Shown: positions 8,598 through 17,178, counted from the first letter of the stretch. The stretch is 64,000 bases of DNA from Streptomyces pactum (GCF_002005225.1 NZ_CP019724.1:1240001-1304000); one strand, 5' to 3'. Notes: generated by a model from the sequence alone, not told the origin. Made by a program: numbers and translations.

Positions 8598-9626
8598 TTA
8601 CGCGGTCCAGTCGAGGATGACCTTGCCGCCCTTGCCGCCGGCCGCGTCGGCGAACGCGGCCTCGTGGTCGCGGTGGGAGTACCGGCCGGTGATCACGGGG
8701 GCGAGGTCGAGACCGCCCTCCAGCAGCACCGACATGGCGTACCAGGTCTCGAACATCTCGCGGCCGTAGATGCCCTTGATGGTGATCATGGAGGTGACGA
8801 TCCGGGACCAGTCGACCGGGAACTCCTCGGACGGCAGGCCGAGCATGGCGATCCGGCCGCCGTGCGTCATGTTGGCGATCATGTCGCGCATGGCCTCGGG
8901 ACGGCCGGACATCTCCAGGCCGATGTCGAAGCCCTCGCGCAGGCCCAGCTCGCGCTGTCCGTCGGCGATGGTCGCCTTCGAGACGTCGAGGGCGAGGCTC
9001 ACGCCGACCTTGAGCGCCAGGTCGAGGCGCTCCTCGCTGACGTCGGTGATCACGACGTTGCGCGCACCGGCGTGCCGGGCCACCGCGGCGGCCATCAGGC
9101 CGATCGGTCCGGCGCCGGTGATGAGGACGTCCTCGCCGACCAGCGGGAAGGACAGGGCGGTGTGCACGGCGTTGCCGAACGGGTCGAAGATCGCGGCGAC
9201 GTCGAGGTCGACGGGGACGCGGTGCACCCAGACGTTGGCGGCGGGCAGGGCGACGTACTCGGCGAACGCCCCGTCCCGGCCGACGCCGAGCCCGACGGTG
9301 GCACGGCACAGGTGCCGCCGTCCGGCCAGGCAGTTGCGGCACTTGCCGCAGACCAGGTGGCCCTCGCCGCTGACCCGGTCGCCGGCCTTGATGTCGGTGA
9401 CGTCCCGGCCGGTGTCGACGACCTCGCCGACGAACTCGTGCCCGGCGACGAGCGGGGTGCGGATGGCCTGCCGCGCCCAGCCGTCCCAGGCCCGGATGTG
9501 CAGGTCGGTGCCGCAGATGCCGGTGCGCAGCACCTTGATGAGGACGTCACCGGGTCCGATGACGGGCTCGGGGACGTCCGCGAGCCACAGCCCGGGCTCG
9601 GCCTTCTCCTTGACCAGCGCCTTCAA
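8598..9626 (-). CDS. tdh: L-threonine 3-dehydrogenase
   Basis: A 342-residue zinc-dependent medium-chain dehydrogenase that oxidises L-threonine to 2-amino-3-ketobutyrate with NAD+. The start is TTG 9626: AGGAG lies 8 nt upstream and the N-terminus [12 protein letters not shown] then aligns with the known MKALSKL-type start. The frame runs on to 9740, but the intervening valine codon is GTA. Catalytic zinc is bound at GICGTDLHI and GHEF. The structural-zinc lobe is [19 protein letters not shown]. The Rossmann motif is [12 protein letters not shown]. It forms an operon with kbl. Confidence 0.95.
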   Translation of the reverse strand: MKALVKEKAEPGLWLADVPEPVIGPGDVLIKVLRTGICGTDLHIRAWDGWARQAIRTPLVAGHEFVGEVVDTGRDVTDIKAGDRVSGEGHLVCGKCRNCLAGRRHLCRATVGLGVGRDGAFAEYVALPAANVWVHRVPVDLDVAAIFDPFGNAVHTALSFPLVGEDVLITGAGPIGLMAAAVARHAGARNVVITDVSEERLDLALKVGVSLALDVSKATIADGQRELGLREGFDIGLEMSGRPEAMRDMIANMTHGGRIAMLGLPSEEFPVDWSRIVTSMITIKGIYGREMFETWYAMSVLLEGGLDLAPVITGRYSHRDHEAAFADAAGGKGGKVILDWTA

Positions 9627-9811
9627 CGCTACGGCTCCTGACGGTGAGGTCCCGGCGACGGGCATGCCGGGGCAGCCCGCGTCCGGGGAGGGGAGGGGAA
9701 TCGCACAGCAATCTGCCGTACGACACCGTCCCGGGTCCATCGAGCCTTTCTTAAGCCCGGCCGCAGCTTTCCTTCACGCCCCGCGCGCCCCTGGTGCCGA
9801 TGCCCGGCGGC

Positions 9812-10387
9812 TCACAGCGGGAACCCGTCCTCCGCGCTGCGTTCGATGCGCCGTACGAGGTCGGCCGCCGTCGACTTGATCGTCGCCAGGCCCGCCTGCC
9901 CCCAGGTCCGGGGCCTCACGTCGGCGGCGGACACGGCGCCCAGCACCGTCCCCGTGCTGTCGATGAGCGGGGCGCCGAGGTAGGAGCGGATGCCGAACTC
10001 GTCGACGACCGGGTTGCCCGCGAAGCGCGGATAGTCGCGCACGTCCTCGAGGACCAGCGCCTTGCGGCGGACCACGACGTGGGGACAGAACCCGTGGTCG
10101 CGCGGCTGGACCCGGGCGAATGGGGGGCTGCTGCCGTCCCCCCGCGTCACCGGCGGGATCTCGGGCACCCGCAGGCCCGCGAAGAACTGCCCGCCCTCGA
10201 CCAGGAAGTTCACCATCGCGTACGGCGCCTCGGCGAGGTGGGCGAGGTGGGCCGCGAAGGCGTCGAGGGCCGGATCCGGGCGTTCCGCCAGGCCGAGCCG
10301 GCGCAGCCGTCGCACCCGGGCGGGGGCCTCCCGGTCCTCGGGAGTGAGCAGCAGGCGTCCGGCCGGGCGCGGCGGGTCGTAGCTCAT
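9812..10387 (-). CDS. GAF-domain protein at the end of the conservon
   Basis: A 191-residue protein with a single GAF domain (residues ~38-185). Features are APYAMVNFLVEGGQFFAGL, the DHGFCPHVV segment, LVLEDVRDYPRFAGNP, and IRSYLGAPLIDSTGTVLGAV. No output domain is attached. GAF domains bind small ligands, haem or chromophores; the single cysteine in FCPHVV could be redox- or ligand-active (inference). It lies 81 nt downstream of the conservon GTPase on the same strand. It may therefore be the sensory or adaptor component in place of the cytochrome P450 found at some conservons. Confidence 0.85.
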   Translation of the reverse strand: MSYDPPRPAGRLLLTPEDREAPARVRRLRRLGLAERPDPALDAFAAHLAHLAEAPYAMVNFLVEGGQFFAGLRVPEIPPVTRGDGSSPPFARVQPRDHGFCPHVVVRRKALVLEDVRDYPRFAGNPVVDEFGIRSYLGAPLIDSTGTVLGAVSAADVRPRTWGQAGLATIKSTAADLVRRIERSAEDGFPL

Positions 10388-10468
10388 GGGCGGGCTCCGT
10401 CGCTGTGGGCGTGCGTCATGTGCGGCTCCGTGGCGGTGTGTGCGGGGATCACCTGGGCTACCCGGGAT

Positions 10469-11113
10469 CTACCTGTGGGCGCCGTGCCCCGTCGTGGGGG
10501 CCGGTGTGTGGGCGATGAGGTGGCGTACGAGGGTGAGCAGGGTCTGTACGCCGGAACTGGAGATCCGGGCGTCGCAGCGCACGATCGGGATATCGGGGTG
10601 GAGGTCCATGGCGGCGCGCACCTCCTCGGGGTCGTAGCGGTGGCCGCCGTCGAACTCGTTGATCGCGACGATGAAGCCGAGGCCGCGCTCCTCGAAGAAG
10701 TCGACGGCGGCGAAGGACTCGTCGAGGCGGCGGGTGTCGGCGATGATCACGGCGCCGAGGGCGCCCTCGCACAGTTCGTCCCACATGAACCAGAACCGTT
10801 CCTGGCCGGGCGTCCCGAAGAGGTACAGCACGTGTTCGGGGTCGAGGGTGATGCGGCCGAAGTCCATGGCCACGGTGGTTTCGAGTTTGTTCTCGATTCC
10901 GTCGAGGTTGTCGGTCGCGGCGCTGACCGTGGTGAGCAGTTCCTCCGTGCTCAGCGGCGCGATCTCGCTGACCGCGCCGACGAAGGTCGTCTTGCCCACT
11001 CCGAACCCGCCCGCCACGAGGATCTTCAGCGCGGTGGGAAAGGGGTCGGTGGTGTCGTGGCCGGGCCCCGGGAGGGATCCGTGGCCGTAGTCAGAGCTGT
11101 CGTCGTAGTCCAT
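10469..11113 (-). CDS. cvnD: Conservon GTPase (CvnD-type)
   Basis: A 214-residue small GTPase of the MglA/Ras-like family used in conservons. The P-loop GFGVGKTT is at residues 36-43, the switch II-like segment is LFGTPGQERF, and the base-recognition motif is AINEFDG, where Asn replaces the usual NKxD spacing. ATG 11113 overlaps the DUF742 gene by 23 nt. In conservon models the GTPase is held with the roadblock and DUF742 proteins at a membrane sensor-ATPase and relays its state. Confidence in family assignment is high; the downstream target is unknown. Confidence 0.93.
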   Translation of the reverse strand: MDYDDSSDYGHGSLPGPGHDTTDPFPTALKILVAGGFGVGKTTFVGAVSEIAPLSTEELLTTVSAATDNLDGIENKLETTVAMDFGRITLDPEHVLYLFGTPGQERFWFMWDELCEGALGAVIIADTRRLDESFAAVDFFEERGLGFIVAINEFDGGHRYDPEEVRAAMDLHPDIPIVRCDARISSSGVQTLLTLVRHLIAHTPAPTTGHGAHR

Positions 11114-11465
11114 CGAGCACTGCCTCCAGAAGGGCCCGGTCCGTGGGATCGTGGTGGAACGAGGCGGGGGGTTTGGTGGTCAGCGCGCCGCAGTCGACGA
11201 GGTCCGACAGCAGCACCTTGGTGACTGCCACCGGAAGCCTCAGGTGAGCGGCGAGCTCGGCGACCGGGAGGGGCGCCCGGCACAGGTCGAGTGCCTGCGC
11301 GTGCTCGGGTCCCAGGTATCCGAGGGGGGTCGCCCCCGTGGCCATCACCTGGGACATCAGGTCGAGCTGGACGGTGGGCCGGGTACGGCCGTTGCTCACG
11401 GTGAAGGGGCGCACCAGCCGGCCGGCCGCGTCGTCGAGCCAGGGCCCGTCTCCGGCCGCGGCCAC
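11091..11465 (-). CDS. cvnC: DUF742 conservon protein (CvnC-type)
   Basis: A 124-residue DUF742 protein. The family core is WLDDAAGRLVRPFTVSNGRT, then a winged-helix-like part LCRAPLPVAELAAHLRLPVA and KVLLSDLVDCGAL. GTG 11465 is favoured because GAGG lies 8 nt upstream; a TTG two codons earlier would overlap the cvnB stop. DUF742 proteins are always found with roadblock and GTPase partners and probably bridge them. Part of the operon cvnA-B-C-D. Confidence 0.92.
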   Translation of the reverse strand: MAAAGDGPWLDDAAGRLVRPFTVSNGRTRPTVQLDLMSQVMATGATPLGYLGPEHAQALDLCRAPLPVAELAAHLRLPVAVTKVLLSDLVDCGALTTKPPASFHHDPTDRALLEAVLDGLRRQL

Positions 11466-11467
11466 CC

Positions 11468-11902
11468 TCAAGGCCTCATCGCCGTCGGTTCGACGGCGTA
11501 CTGCCGGGGCGCGGTGACCAGGTAGGGGCGGACGCTCTTGACCAGCATCGCCATCTCGTAGCCGAGCACGGCCGCGTCGGCCTCGCGGCCGGCCAGCACG
11601 GCGAGGCAGGTGCCGGAGCCGGCGGTGGTGACGAACAGCAGGGTCGAGTCGAGTTCGACGACGACCTGCCGTACGTCCCCGCCGTCGCCGAAGCGGACGC
11701 CGGCGCTGCGGCCGAGGGAGTACAGGCCGGAGGCCAGGGCCGCCATGTGGTCGGCGCTGTCCGCGTCGAGTCCGTGGACGGACTTCACGAGTCCGTCGCA
11801 GGACAGGAGCACGGCGCTGGACGTGTGCGGTACGCGCTGCACGAGGCCGCTCATCAGCCAGTCGAGGTCGGATACCTGGCCGGTCGGCGCGTCGCTCGCC
11901 AT
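11468..11902 (-). CDS. cvnB: Roadblock/LC7 conservon protein (CvnB-type)
   Basis: A 144-residue roadblock/LC7-domain protein. ATG 11902 (MASDAPTGQVSDLDWLMSGL) has an AAGGAG ribosome-binding site and gives the usual family length; the frame is open to 11998 but that adds a low-complexity Ser/Thr tail. The domain includes VQRVPHTSSAVLLSCDGL, ADHMAALASGLYSLGRSAG and a late SCLAVLAGR-like strand (GTCLAVLAG). Roadblock proteins act as GTPase partners, in line with MglB-MglA. It is the second gene of the conservon. Confidence 0.93.
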   Translation of the reverse strand: MASDAPTGQVSDLDWLMSGLVQRVPHTSSAVLLSCDGLVKSVHGLDADSADHMAALASGLYSLGRSAGVRFGDGGDVRQVVVELDSTLLFVTTAGSGTCLAVLAGREADAAVLGYEMAMLVKSVRPYLVTAPRQYAVEPTAMRP

Positions 11903-11994
11903 GGTGGATCGACTCCTTGGGGTACGAAGGTCTGCAAAAGCGCTGGTCGTGGTGGTGGAGGTGGGGCGGGAGCCGGGGGCGGCGGCGGGGGTGC

Positions 11995-13863
11995 TCATCC
12001 GGCGGGGTCCGTGTGGGTCGGCTCCATGGGTGCCGACGAGCGATCGACGCGGGTCGGCTCCATCGGCGCGGGCTTCGCGGGGGCCGGCTCCGGGTGCTGC
12101 TGGGTCTCCGCGAGGCCGATGCCGCGCTGGAAGGCCGCCATCAGTCCGGGGTCGTGGCCGGTGTACTGCTCGGGTTCCTGGCGCGGTGCGGGGCCGCCGC
12201 GCAACTGGGGTGCGATGTGCTCCTGGGCGCGGCGGCGGGGCAGTTGGGGCTTGCCCATGGTGCCGCGCACCGCACTGTGGCGCGGGACGGGCGGGGTGGC
12301 CGCGTGCTCGGCGAGGACGCCCCGGTCCCCGGGCCGGACACCGGGCACGGCGGCGGCCGGGGTGGGCCGGTCCCGGTGGGCGCCGCGTACGGGCAGCGGC
12401 ACGGGCTCACCCCTGTCGGCCCGGCGGACGAGGGCCTCAGCGGGCGCTGCGGAGGGCGGATCCGACGCCGCGTCGGCCGGAGCGCCGGGAGTCGGCACGG
12501 GGGCGGCCGAAGCGGGTGTGGCAAAACCGGGTGCGGCGGGGGCCGACGACCCGGCGGGGGCCGCGGGCCCGGGCCGCCCCGGGGACGCCGGTACGGGCAC
12601 GGGCTCGGCCCCGGTGACCTCCGCCGGCCGGGCCACGCCTCCGGGCAGGGCGCCCGGCTCCGCGCCCAACAGGGCCTGCGGCACGACCAGTACGGCCTGC
12701 ACACCGCCGTAGATGTTGGTCTGCAGGCGGACGGTGATCCCGTGCCGCTTGGCGAGCTGGGAGACGACGTACAGCCCGATGCGGCCGTCCGCGAGCAGAC
12801 GGGCGACGTTGACCTGGTCGGGGTCGGCGAGCAGGGCGTTCATCCGGCTCTGCTCGCCGACGGGCATGCCGAGTCCGCGGTCCTCGACCTCGACGGCGAG
12901 GCCCGAGGTGACGAGGTTGGCGCGCATCAGGACCTGGGTCTGCGGGGCGGAGAACAGGGTGGCGTTCTCGACGAGTTCGGCCAGCAGGTGGATGACGTCG
13001 GCGACGGCGTGACCGCGCAGGGTCCCGTCGATCGGGGGGACGAGCCGGACCCGCGAGTACTGCTCGACCTCGGCGATGGCCGAGCGGAGCACCTCGGTCA
13101 TGTCGACGGGGTTGCTCCACTGCCGGCGGGAGACGGCGCCGCCCATCACGGCGAGGTTCTCGGCGTGGCGGCGGATACGGGTGGCGAGGTGGTCGACGTG
13201 GAAGAGGCCCTTGAGGAGGTCGGGGTCCTCGATCTCGTTCTCCAGCTCGTCCAGGATGGAGATCTCGCGGTGCACCAGGGACTGCAGGCGCCGGGCGAGA
13301 TTGACGAAGACCTCCAGTTTCTGTTCGCTGCCCGCCTGGCTGGAGAGCTGGGCGGCCCGGACGACGGCGGTGACGGCGCCGTCGTGGGCTCGGGACAGAT
13401 CGGCGGCGAGCAGTTCGAAGTCGTCGGCGTCGTCGGGCGGTCCGCCGCGCGGCTTGCGCTGGGGCGGGGTCTCACCGCGGCGCAACGCCTCGACCACGGC
13501 GCGCAGATCGCCCTCCGAGCGCGCGGTGCTGCGGCGCAGGGCACCGACGCGGTCGCGCACGGACCGCGCGGCGCGGTCGGCGGCGACGGCGGCGACGGCG
13601 ACGGCCGCGAGGGTCACCGACACCGCCCCGGCGAGCACGACCCACAGGACGACGCCGGGCCGGGCGCCGGTGGACCGGACGGTGAACAGGACGACCGCGC
13701 AGGCGCCGAGGGCCACCGCGACGGGCGGCAGCACGGCGAGACGCAGGAGCTGGGGCCGTATGTGGCTCTCGGGAAGCGCGGGGGCGGTACGTGAGGCCGG
13801 CCGGCCGTGCCGCCCGCCCTCACGGCGGTCTGCTCGCGCGGCCGGGGCGCGGAGGTGAGACAT
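11995..13863 (-). CDS. cvnA: Conservon sensor histidine-kinase-like ATPase (CvnA-type)
   Basis: A 622-residue membrane sensor. Two adjacent hydrophobic helices (~40-62 and ~72-95) follow a charged N-terminus. A helical linker comes next. The HATPase domain (~280-400) has ELVENATLFSAP (N box), VEDRGLGM (G1) and DGRIGLYVVSQLAKRHGI (G2). A conserved phospho-acceptor His is not evident, as usual for conservons. The final ~200 residues are Pro/Ala-rich and probably disordered, and may dock the B-C-D partners. ATG 13863 starts the operon; 340 nt of non-coding DNA separate it from the divergent hydrolase gene. Confidence 0.93.
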   Translation of the reverse strand: MSHLRAPAARADRREGGRHGRPASRTAPALPESHIRPQLLRLAVLPPVAVALGACAVVLFTVRSTGARPGVVLWVVLAGAVSVTLAAVAVAAVAADRAARSVRDRVGALRRSTARSEGDLRAVVEALRRGETPPQRKPRGGPPDDADDFELLAADLSRAHDGAVTAVVRAAQLSSQAGSEQKLEVFVNLARRLQSLVHREISILDELENEIEDPDLLKGLFHVDHLATRIRRHAENLAVMGGAVSRRQWSNPVDMTEVLRSAIAEVEQYSRVRLVPPIDGTLRGHAVADVIHLLAELVENATLFSAPQTQVLMRANLVTSGLAVEVEDRGLGMPVGEQSRMNALLADPDQVNVARLLADGRIGLYVVSQLAKRHGITVRLQTNIYGGVQAVLVVPQALLGAEPGALPGGVARPAEVTGAEPVPVPASPGRPGPAAPAGSSAPAAPGFATPASAAPVPTPGAPADAASDPPSAAPAEALVRRADRGEPVPLPVRGAHRDRPTPAAAVPGVRPGDRGVLAEHAATPPVPRHSAVRGTMGKPQLPRRRAQEHIAPQLRGGPAPRQEPEQYTGHDPGLMAAFQRGIGLAETQQHPEPAPAKPAPMEPTRVDRSSAPMEPTHTDPAG

Positions 13864-14204
13864 CGGGGTCCTCGTACTGGTCCGTTGGGCCGTCGGGTCC
13901 AGGTGCTCGCGCGTGACCGCTGAATCCGGCCCTACGTCGCCCGACGGACACTGACAGTAGTCGCCCGTGCATCATGTGCGGTGGGCAGTTGACAAAACCC
14001 CTCGGGCAACGTCCCGCTCTGGTATGAGGCCTCGTACGACAGACCGATAAGCCGGTGAAGCACTCGCTCCAAAGACGCCGGAGACCGGTCGCACCTGATC
14101 GGAAACGGTCACTGTCGGTGAGCGCACCGGCCGTCACTTCCAAGAAAAGTGCACGGTCGTTCGTGCTAATGTCTCGCCATCCGACGTCGATCGAGGAGCA
14201 CTCC
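13864..14204. other. Divergent intergenic region, conservon / hydrolase
   Basis: No gene is seen. The region must hold the conservon promoter (leftward) and the hydrolase promoter (rightward). A GCACG-N6-CGTGC inverted repeat at 14151-14166 abuts a -10-like TAATGT (14167-14172), 33 nt before the hydrolase ATG. Confidence 0.6.
14151..14166 (+). promoter_or_regulatory. GCACG-N6-CGTGC inverted repeat before the hydrolase
   Basis: Arms at 14151-14155 and 14162-14166 lie just upstream of TAATGT. The same half-sites recur as CGCACG-GG-CGTGCG at 15121-15134, upstream of the nearby TetR gene. A shared operator for that TetR protein is plausible but untested; the spacers differ (6 against 2). Confidence 0.4.
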
Positions 14205-15119
14205 ATGAAGTTCAGCGAGGCCGTTCCGAGCGTCACCCTCAACGCCCTCTCCCGCGTCTCCGGACGGCTGGCGGGCTCGGCCGCCTTCACCCTGTTCCAC
14301 ATGCCGCTCGCCCGCAGCAGGACGCGGACCTCCGAGCGAGCGCTGCTGCAGAGGGCGCGCGTCGACCGTGTGGACGTCCACGGCAGGCACGCCGTCACGT
14401 ACCAGTGGGGCGACGGCGTACGCCCCGTGCTCCTGGTGCACGGCTGGCAGTCACGGGCTTCTCGCCTGTGCGGCCTGATCGACGGGCTCCTGGACCGCGG
14501 CCACAGCGTGGTCGCCTTCGACGCCCCCGGACACGGCGAGTCGCCCGGCCGCAGCACCACCATCCTCGACTACCGCGCCGTGATCACCGCGCTCCACGAG
14601 CGGCACGGCCCGTTCGACGCCCTGGTCGCCCACTCCCTGGGCGCGCTGGCTTCGTTCTTCGCCCTGGAGCACGGGGTGAAGGCGGAGCGGATCGTCGTCA
14701 TCGGCGGGGTCTGCGACTACGACTACCTGGTCGACGAGTTCTGCGCGGCGCTCGCGCTGCGCCCCCGGCTCAAGGCCCAGTTGCACGCACAGGTCGCGAG
14801 GAGGCTGTTTCCCGGGATACCGGCCCACCGGAGCCCCTTCTCCGCGACGGACACCGCGCGGGAGGTGCACTCACCGGTCCTGGTGATCCACGACGCGGGC
14901 GACACGAGGATCCGGCCGGAGCAGGGGCACCGGCTCGCCGCCGCCTTCGGCGACCGGGCCCGCCTGGTCGTGACGGACGGGCTCGGGCACCGGCGGATCC
15001 TGCACGATCCCGATGTCGTGCGAACCGTCCTCAACTTCGTCGAGCACGAGCGAGACCGGGACCGGGACCGGGACCGGGACCGGGACCGGGACCGATCTCG
15101 AGACCGGGCTGGACACTAA
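14205..15119 (+). CDS. Alpha/beta hydrolase with a C-terminal Arg-Asp repeat
   Basis: A 304-residue alpha/beta hydrolase. ATG 14205 has GAGGAG 6 nt upstream; the frame is open from 14055 but lacks an earlier ribosome-binding site. The oxyanion region is LLVHGWQSRASRL and the nucleophile elbow is AHSLGA, with the acid in VIHDAGDTRI and the His in DGLGHRRIL. The cap region includes VCDYDYLVDEF. The last ~20 residues are an Arg-Asp dipeptide run encoded by a hexanucleotide repeat (15054-15095), unlike other hydrolases and probably a dispensable tail. The substrate is unknown. A TetR gene follows on the same strand and may regulate it. Confidence 0.9.
   Translation: MKFSEAVPSVTLNALSRVSGRLAGSAAFTLFHMPLARSRTRTSERALLQRARVDRVDVHGRHAVTYQWGDGVRPVLLVHGWQSRASRLCGLIDGLLDRGHSVVAFDAPGHGESPGRSTTILDYRAVITALHERHGPFDALVAHSLGALASFFALEHGVKAERIVVIGGVCDYDYLVDEFCAALALRPRLKAQLHAQVARRLFPGIPAHRSPFSATDTAREVHSPVLVIHDAGDTRIRPEQGHRLAAAFGDRARLVVTDGLGHRRILHDPDVVRTVLNFVEHERDRDRDRDRDRDRDRSRDRAGH
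15054..15095 (+). repeat. GACCGG hexanucleotide tandem repeat
   Basis: Six perfect GACCGG units (15054-15089) and a seventh with one change (15090-15095) encode the Arg-Asp run at the end of the hydrolase. Unit length keeps the frame, so copy-number change would alter only tail length. Confidence 0.95.
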
Positions 15120-15120
15120 C

Positions 15121-15148
15121 CGCACGGGCGTGCGCCATTCGCTACACT
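15121..15148 (+). promoter_or_regulatory. Candidate TetR promoter with palindrome
   Basis: A perfect palindrome CGCACG-GG-CGTGCG (15121-15134) is followed by a -10-like TACACT (15143-15148), about 120 nt before the TetR start. It begins just after the stop of the hydrolase gene. No good -35 is visible. Confidence 0.4.
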
Positions 15149-15186
15149 CGAGCGACCTCATCGGCGCGCAGACCGCCGCGGAGACC

Positions 15187-15248
15187 GACTCGGGGATCGA
15201 CTCGGGGATCGGCACAGAGGCTCCGGCGATCGGCACAGAGGCTCCGGC
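15187..15248 (+). repeat. Two nested tandem duplications ahead of the TetR gene
   Basis: A 12-bp unit (15187-15198, 15199-15210) overlaps a 21-bp unit repeated perfectly (15207-15227, 15228-15248). The repeats occupy the leader of the TetR gene, ending 18 nt before its ATG and next to its GGGAGAG ribosome-binding site. They could affect leader structure or arise from slippage. Confidence 0.9.
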
Positions 15249-15266
15249 TCGGGAGAGTAGGCACAC

Positions 15267-15917
15267 ATGGGTACGACGGCCGCACACGTCGACGGGCGCA
15301 TCGCCCGGGGGAACCAGACCCGTCAACTGGTGCTGAAGCGCGCCGTGGACACCGCCTCGGTCGACGGCCTCGAGGGACTGTCCCTGGGCCGTCTCGCCAG
15401 CGAGCTCGAGCTGAGCAAGAGCGGCGTCTTCGCCCTGTTCGGTTCGAAAGAGGACCTGCAGCTCGCGACCGTCCGAGCGGCGATCCGGATCTACCGGGAA
15501 CACGTGGTCCAGCCCGCCCTCGACCTGCCACCGGGCCTCGGCCGCCTGTGGTGTCTGTGCGCCCGCTGGATCTCCTACTCACGGGAACGGGTCTTCCCCG
15601 GCGGCTGCTTCTTCTACTCCGTCTCGGCCGAGTACGACGCCCGCGCGGGGAAGGTTCACGACGCGCTGGCCGAGGCCCGCGCCGACTGGCTCGCCTTCGT
15701 CGAGACGACGGCGGCGGAGGCGAGGCGGGCGGGCGACGTCGCCGAGACGGCCGACGTTCCCCAGCTCGCCTTCGAGATCGTCGCGCTGCTGGAAATGGCC
15801 AACGCCGAGTCGGTGCTGCACGACGAGTTCGCCAGCTACGGCCGGGCGGCCAAGGGCATCCTGGACCGCCTGCGCGCCGTGGCCACCGACCCGTCGCTGC
15901 TGCCCGAGGCACCCTAG
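15267..15917 (+). CDS. TetR-family transcriptional regulator
   Basis: A 216-residue TetR regulator. The N-terminal helix-turn-helix (residues ~15-65) reads VLKRAVDTASVDGLEGLSLG, then RLASELELSKSGVFALFGSKE. The C-terminal ligand domain includes SRERVFPGGCFFYSVSAEYD, which is typical of the subgroup with a TetR_C-type dimer domain. ATG 15267 has a GGGAGAG ribosome-binding site. It lies 147 nt downstream of the hydrolase and probably controls that gene or itself. The ligand is unknown. Confidence 0.93.
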   Translation: MGTTAAHVDGRIARGNQTRQLVLKRAVDTASVDGLEGLSLGRLASELELSKSGVFALFGSKEDLQLATVRAAIRIYREHVVQPALDLPPGLGRLWCLCARWISYSRERVFPGGCFFYSVSAEYDARAGKVHDALAEARADWLAFVETTAAEARRAGDVAETADVPQLAFEIVALLEMANAESVLHDEFASYGRAAKGILDRLRAVATDPSLLPEAP

Positions 15918-15929
15918 CTAGGCCGTGTT

Positions 15930-16841
15930 TCAGGTAGCGGGTGAGTCTTGGGCGGACAGCTCTTCGGCCAGTTCCAAACAGCGCAGGCGGGCCGGGGAGA
16001 AGTCGTAGGGCATCTTGCCGGTGGCTTCGAACACGCTCATGGAGTGAGCCTCCCGCCTGCCAGAGCTGAGGTCGGCCTCGTCCTCGCGGCCATCGGCAGT
16101 AGCAGGGTGCACAGTGTCCCAGGCGTCGCAGAGGGCATCGTCGTCCTTACCCAGGCCGGACTCCTCGATGACGGCCTGCAGGGCGCTTTCGAAGGCGTGC
16201 CGCTCGACGGCCACTCGAGCCACCCGCGGATCATCGACGGCGACACTGTCATCGAGTGCCTCCTCGGCGTCATCGATGCGGTCGGACGCCTCCCGCAGAG
16301 TGGGATGCGTGGCCAGGACGACGAAGCGGGTGGCCTGGACGGCCGCGCCGAGCGGGCCGAAGATCCGCTCAGTGACCAGCAGGCTGTCCAGGTCCGCCTG
16401 ACGCAGGGAGCCCTCGGGCAGGCTCTTGAGGCGTTCGGTGACGAAGTCGGAGAGCAGGCCCATCCGGCTGCCTTCGGTGCGCATCCGCTGCACGGCGGTC
16501 CGTTGCCGCCGCAATTCCGCCTCCTGCTCGGCGAGGGTCTCCGCCAACCGCTCCAGGATGCCCGCGATACCGTCTCCGCTGTCCGCGCCGGCGGAAGCCG
16601 TGCCGGTGGCAAGGGCGTCACGGATGTCGTCCAGGGCGATCCCGGCCTCGGCCATCTTGCGAATCCACAGTAGGCGGATCATGTCCTCGTACCCGTAGCG
16701 GCGGCGGTCATCGCCGCCCCGCTCAGGCTCGGGGAGCAGGCCGATCTCGTGGTAATGGCGAATCGCCCGTGGCGTGCTGCCGGCGAAGGCCGCCGCGTCA
16801 CCGATCTTGACCTGGCGGGGTGGCGTGAAAGACGAATGCAT
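15930..16841 (-). CDS. MerR-family transcriptional regulator, long form
   Basis: A 303-residue protein with a MerR DNA-binding domain at residues ~10-75 (KIGDAAAFAGSTPRAIRHYH, RRYGYEDMIRLLWIRKMAEA). A coiled coil follows (~95-130, LERLAETLAEQEAELRRQR), and then a ~170-residue helical effector domain. This is much longer than classical metal-sensing MerR proteins and lacks their cysteine ligands, so it more likely senses an organic ligand. ATG 16841 (MHSSFTPPRQ) has a GGAAAGG ribosome-binding site; the upstream open frame is not conserved-looking. It is convergent with the TetR gene. Confidence 0.88.
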   Translation of the reverse strand: MHSSFTPPRQVKIGDAAAFAGSTPRAIRHYHEIGLLPEPERGGDDRRRYGYEDMIRLLWIRKMAEAGIALDDIRDALATGTASAGADSGDGIAGILERLAETLAEQEAELRRQRTAVQRMRTEGSRMGLLSDFVTERLKSLPEGSLRQADLDSLLVTERIFGPLGAAVQATRFVVLATHPTLREASDRIDDAEEALDDSVAVDDPRVARVAVERHAFESALQAVIEESGLGKDDDALCDAWDTVHPATADGREDEADLSSGRREAHSMSVFEATGKMPYDFSPARLRCLELAEELSAQDSPAT

Positions 16842-16896
16842 GAGCAGGGACCTTTCCTTCAGGGATCGGGACGCAAGTCCACCGGACCACATGCCG

Positions 16897-17178
16897 CTAC
16901 GGAAGGTGCAACCCCCTGCACCGCCCCGCGTCGGCCCGGCCGAGGACCGGCAGGCGTGAAGGAGCCCGGTCCACCACCCCGACACGTACCCGTAGCACTA
17001 CCGCCAACGGGCGACTGCCATTCTCCGCCCGGAATCGTGCGACGACGAAAGACGTCACCCCGGCCAGAAGGCCGGTCACTGCCAAGTTCGTGCCCGCGTC
17101 GACCGAGCAGGCATGGAGAACCAGCGAAAAAGCGACTGTGATGCCCAGCGTGATACCCACCGCGCCGCCACGCTCCAA
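16897..17178 (-). CDS. Possible small membrane protein
   Basis: A 93-codon frame from a TTG codon (17178). Its first half encodes two hydrophobic stretches (GAVGITLGITVAFSLVLHAC and LAVTGLLAGVTSFVVARF), while the second half is Arg/Val-rich and looks less coding-like. There is no convincing ribosome-binding site; an in-frame GTG at VGITLG could be the start. It lies upstream of the MerR gene on the same strand. I do not recognise a family; it could be a real two-helix protein or chance. Confidence 0.35.
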   Translation of the reverse strand: MERGGAVGITLGITVAFSLVLHACSVDAGTNLAVTGLLAGVTSFVVARFRAENGSRPLAVVLRVRVGVVDRAPSRLPVLGRADAGRCRGLHLP

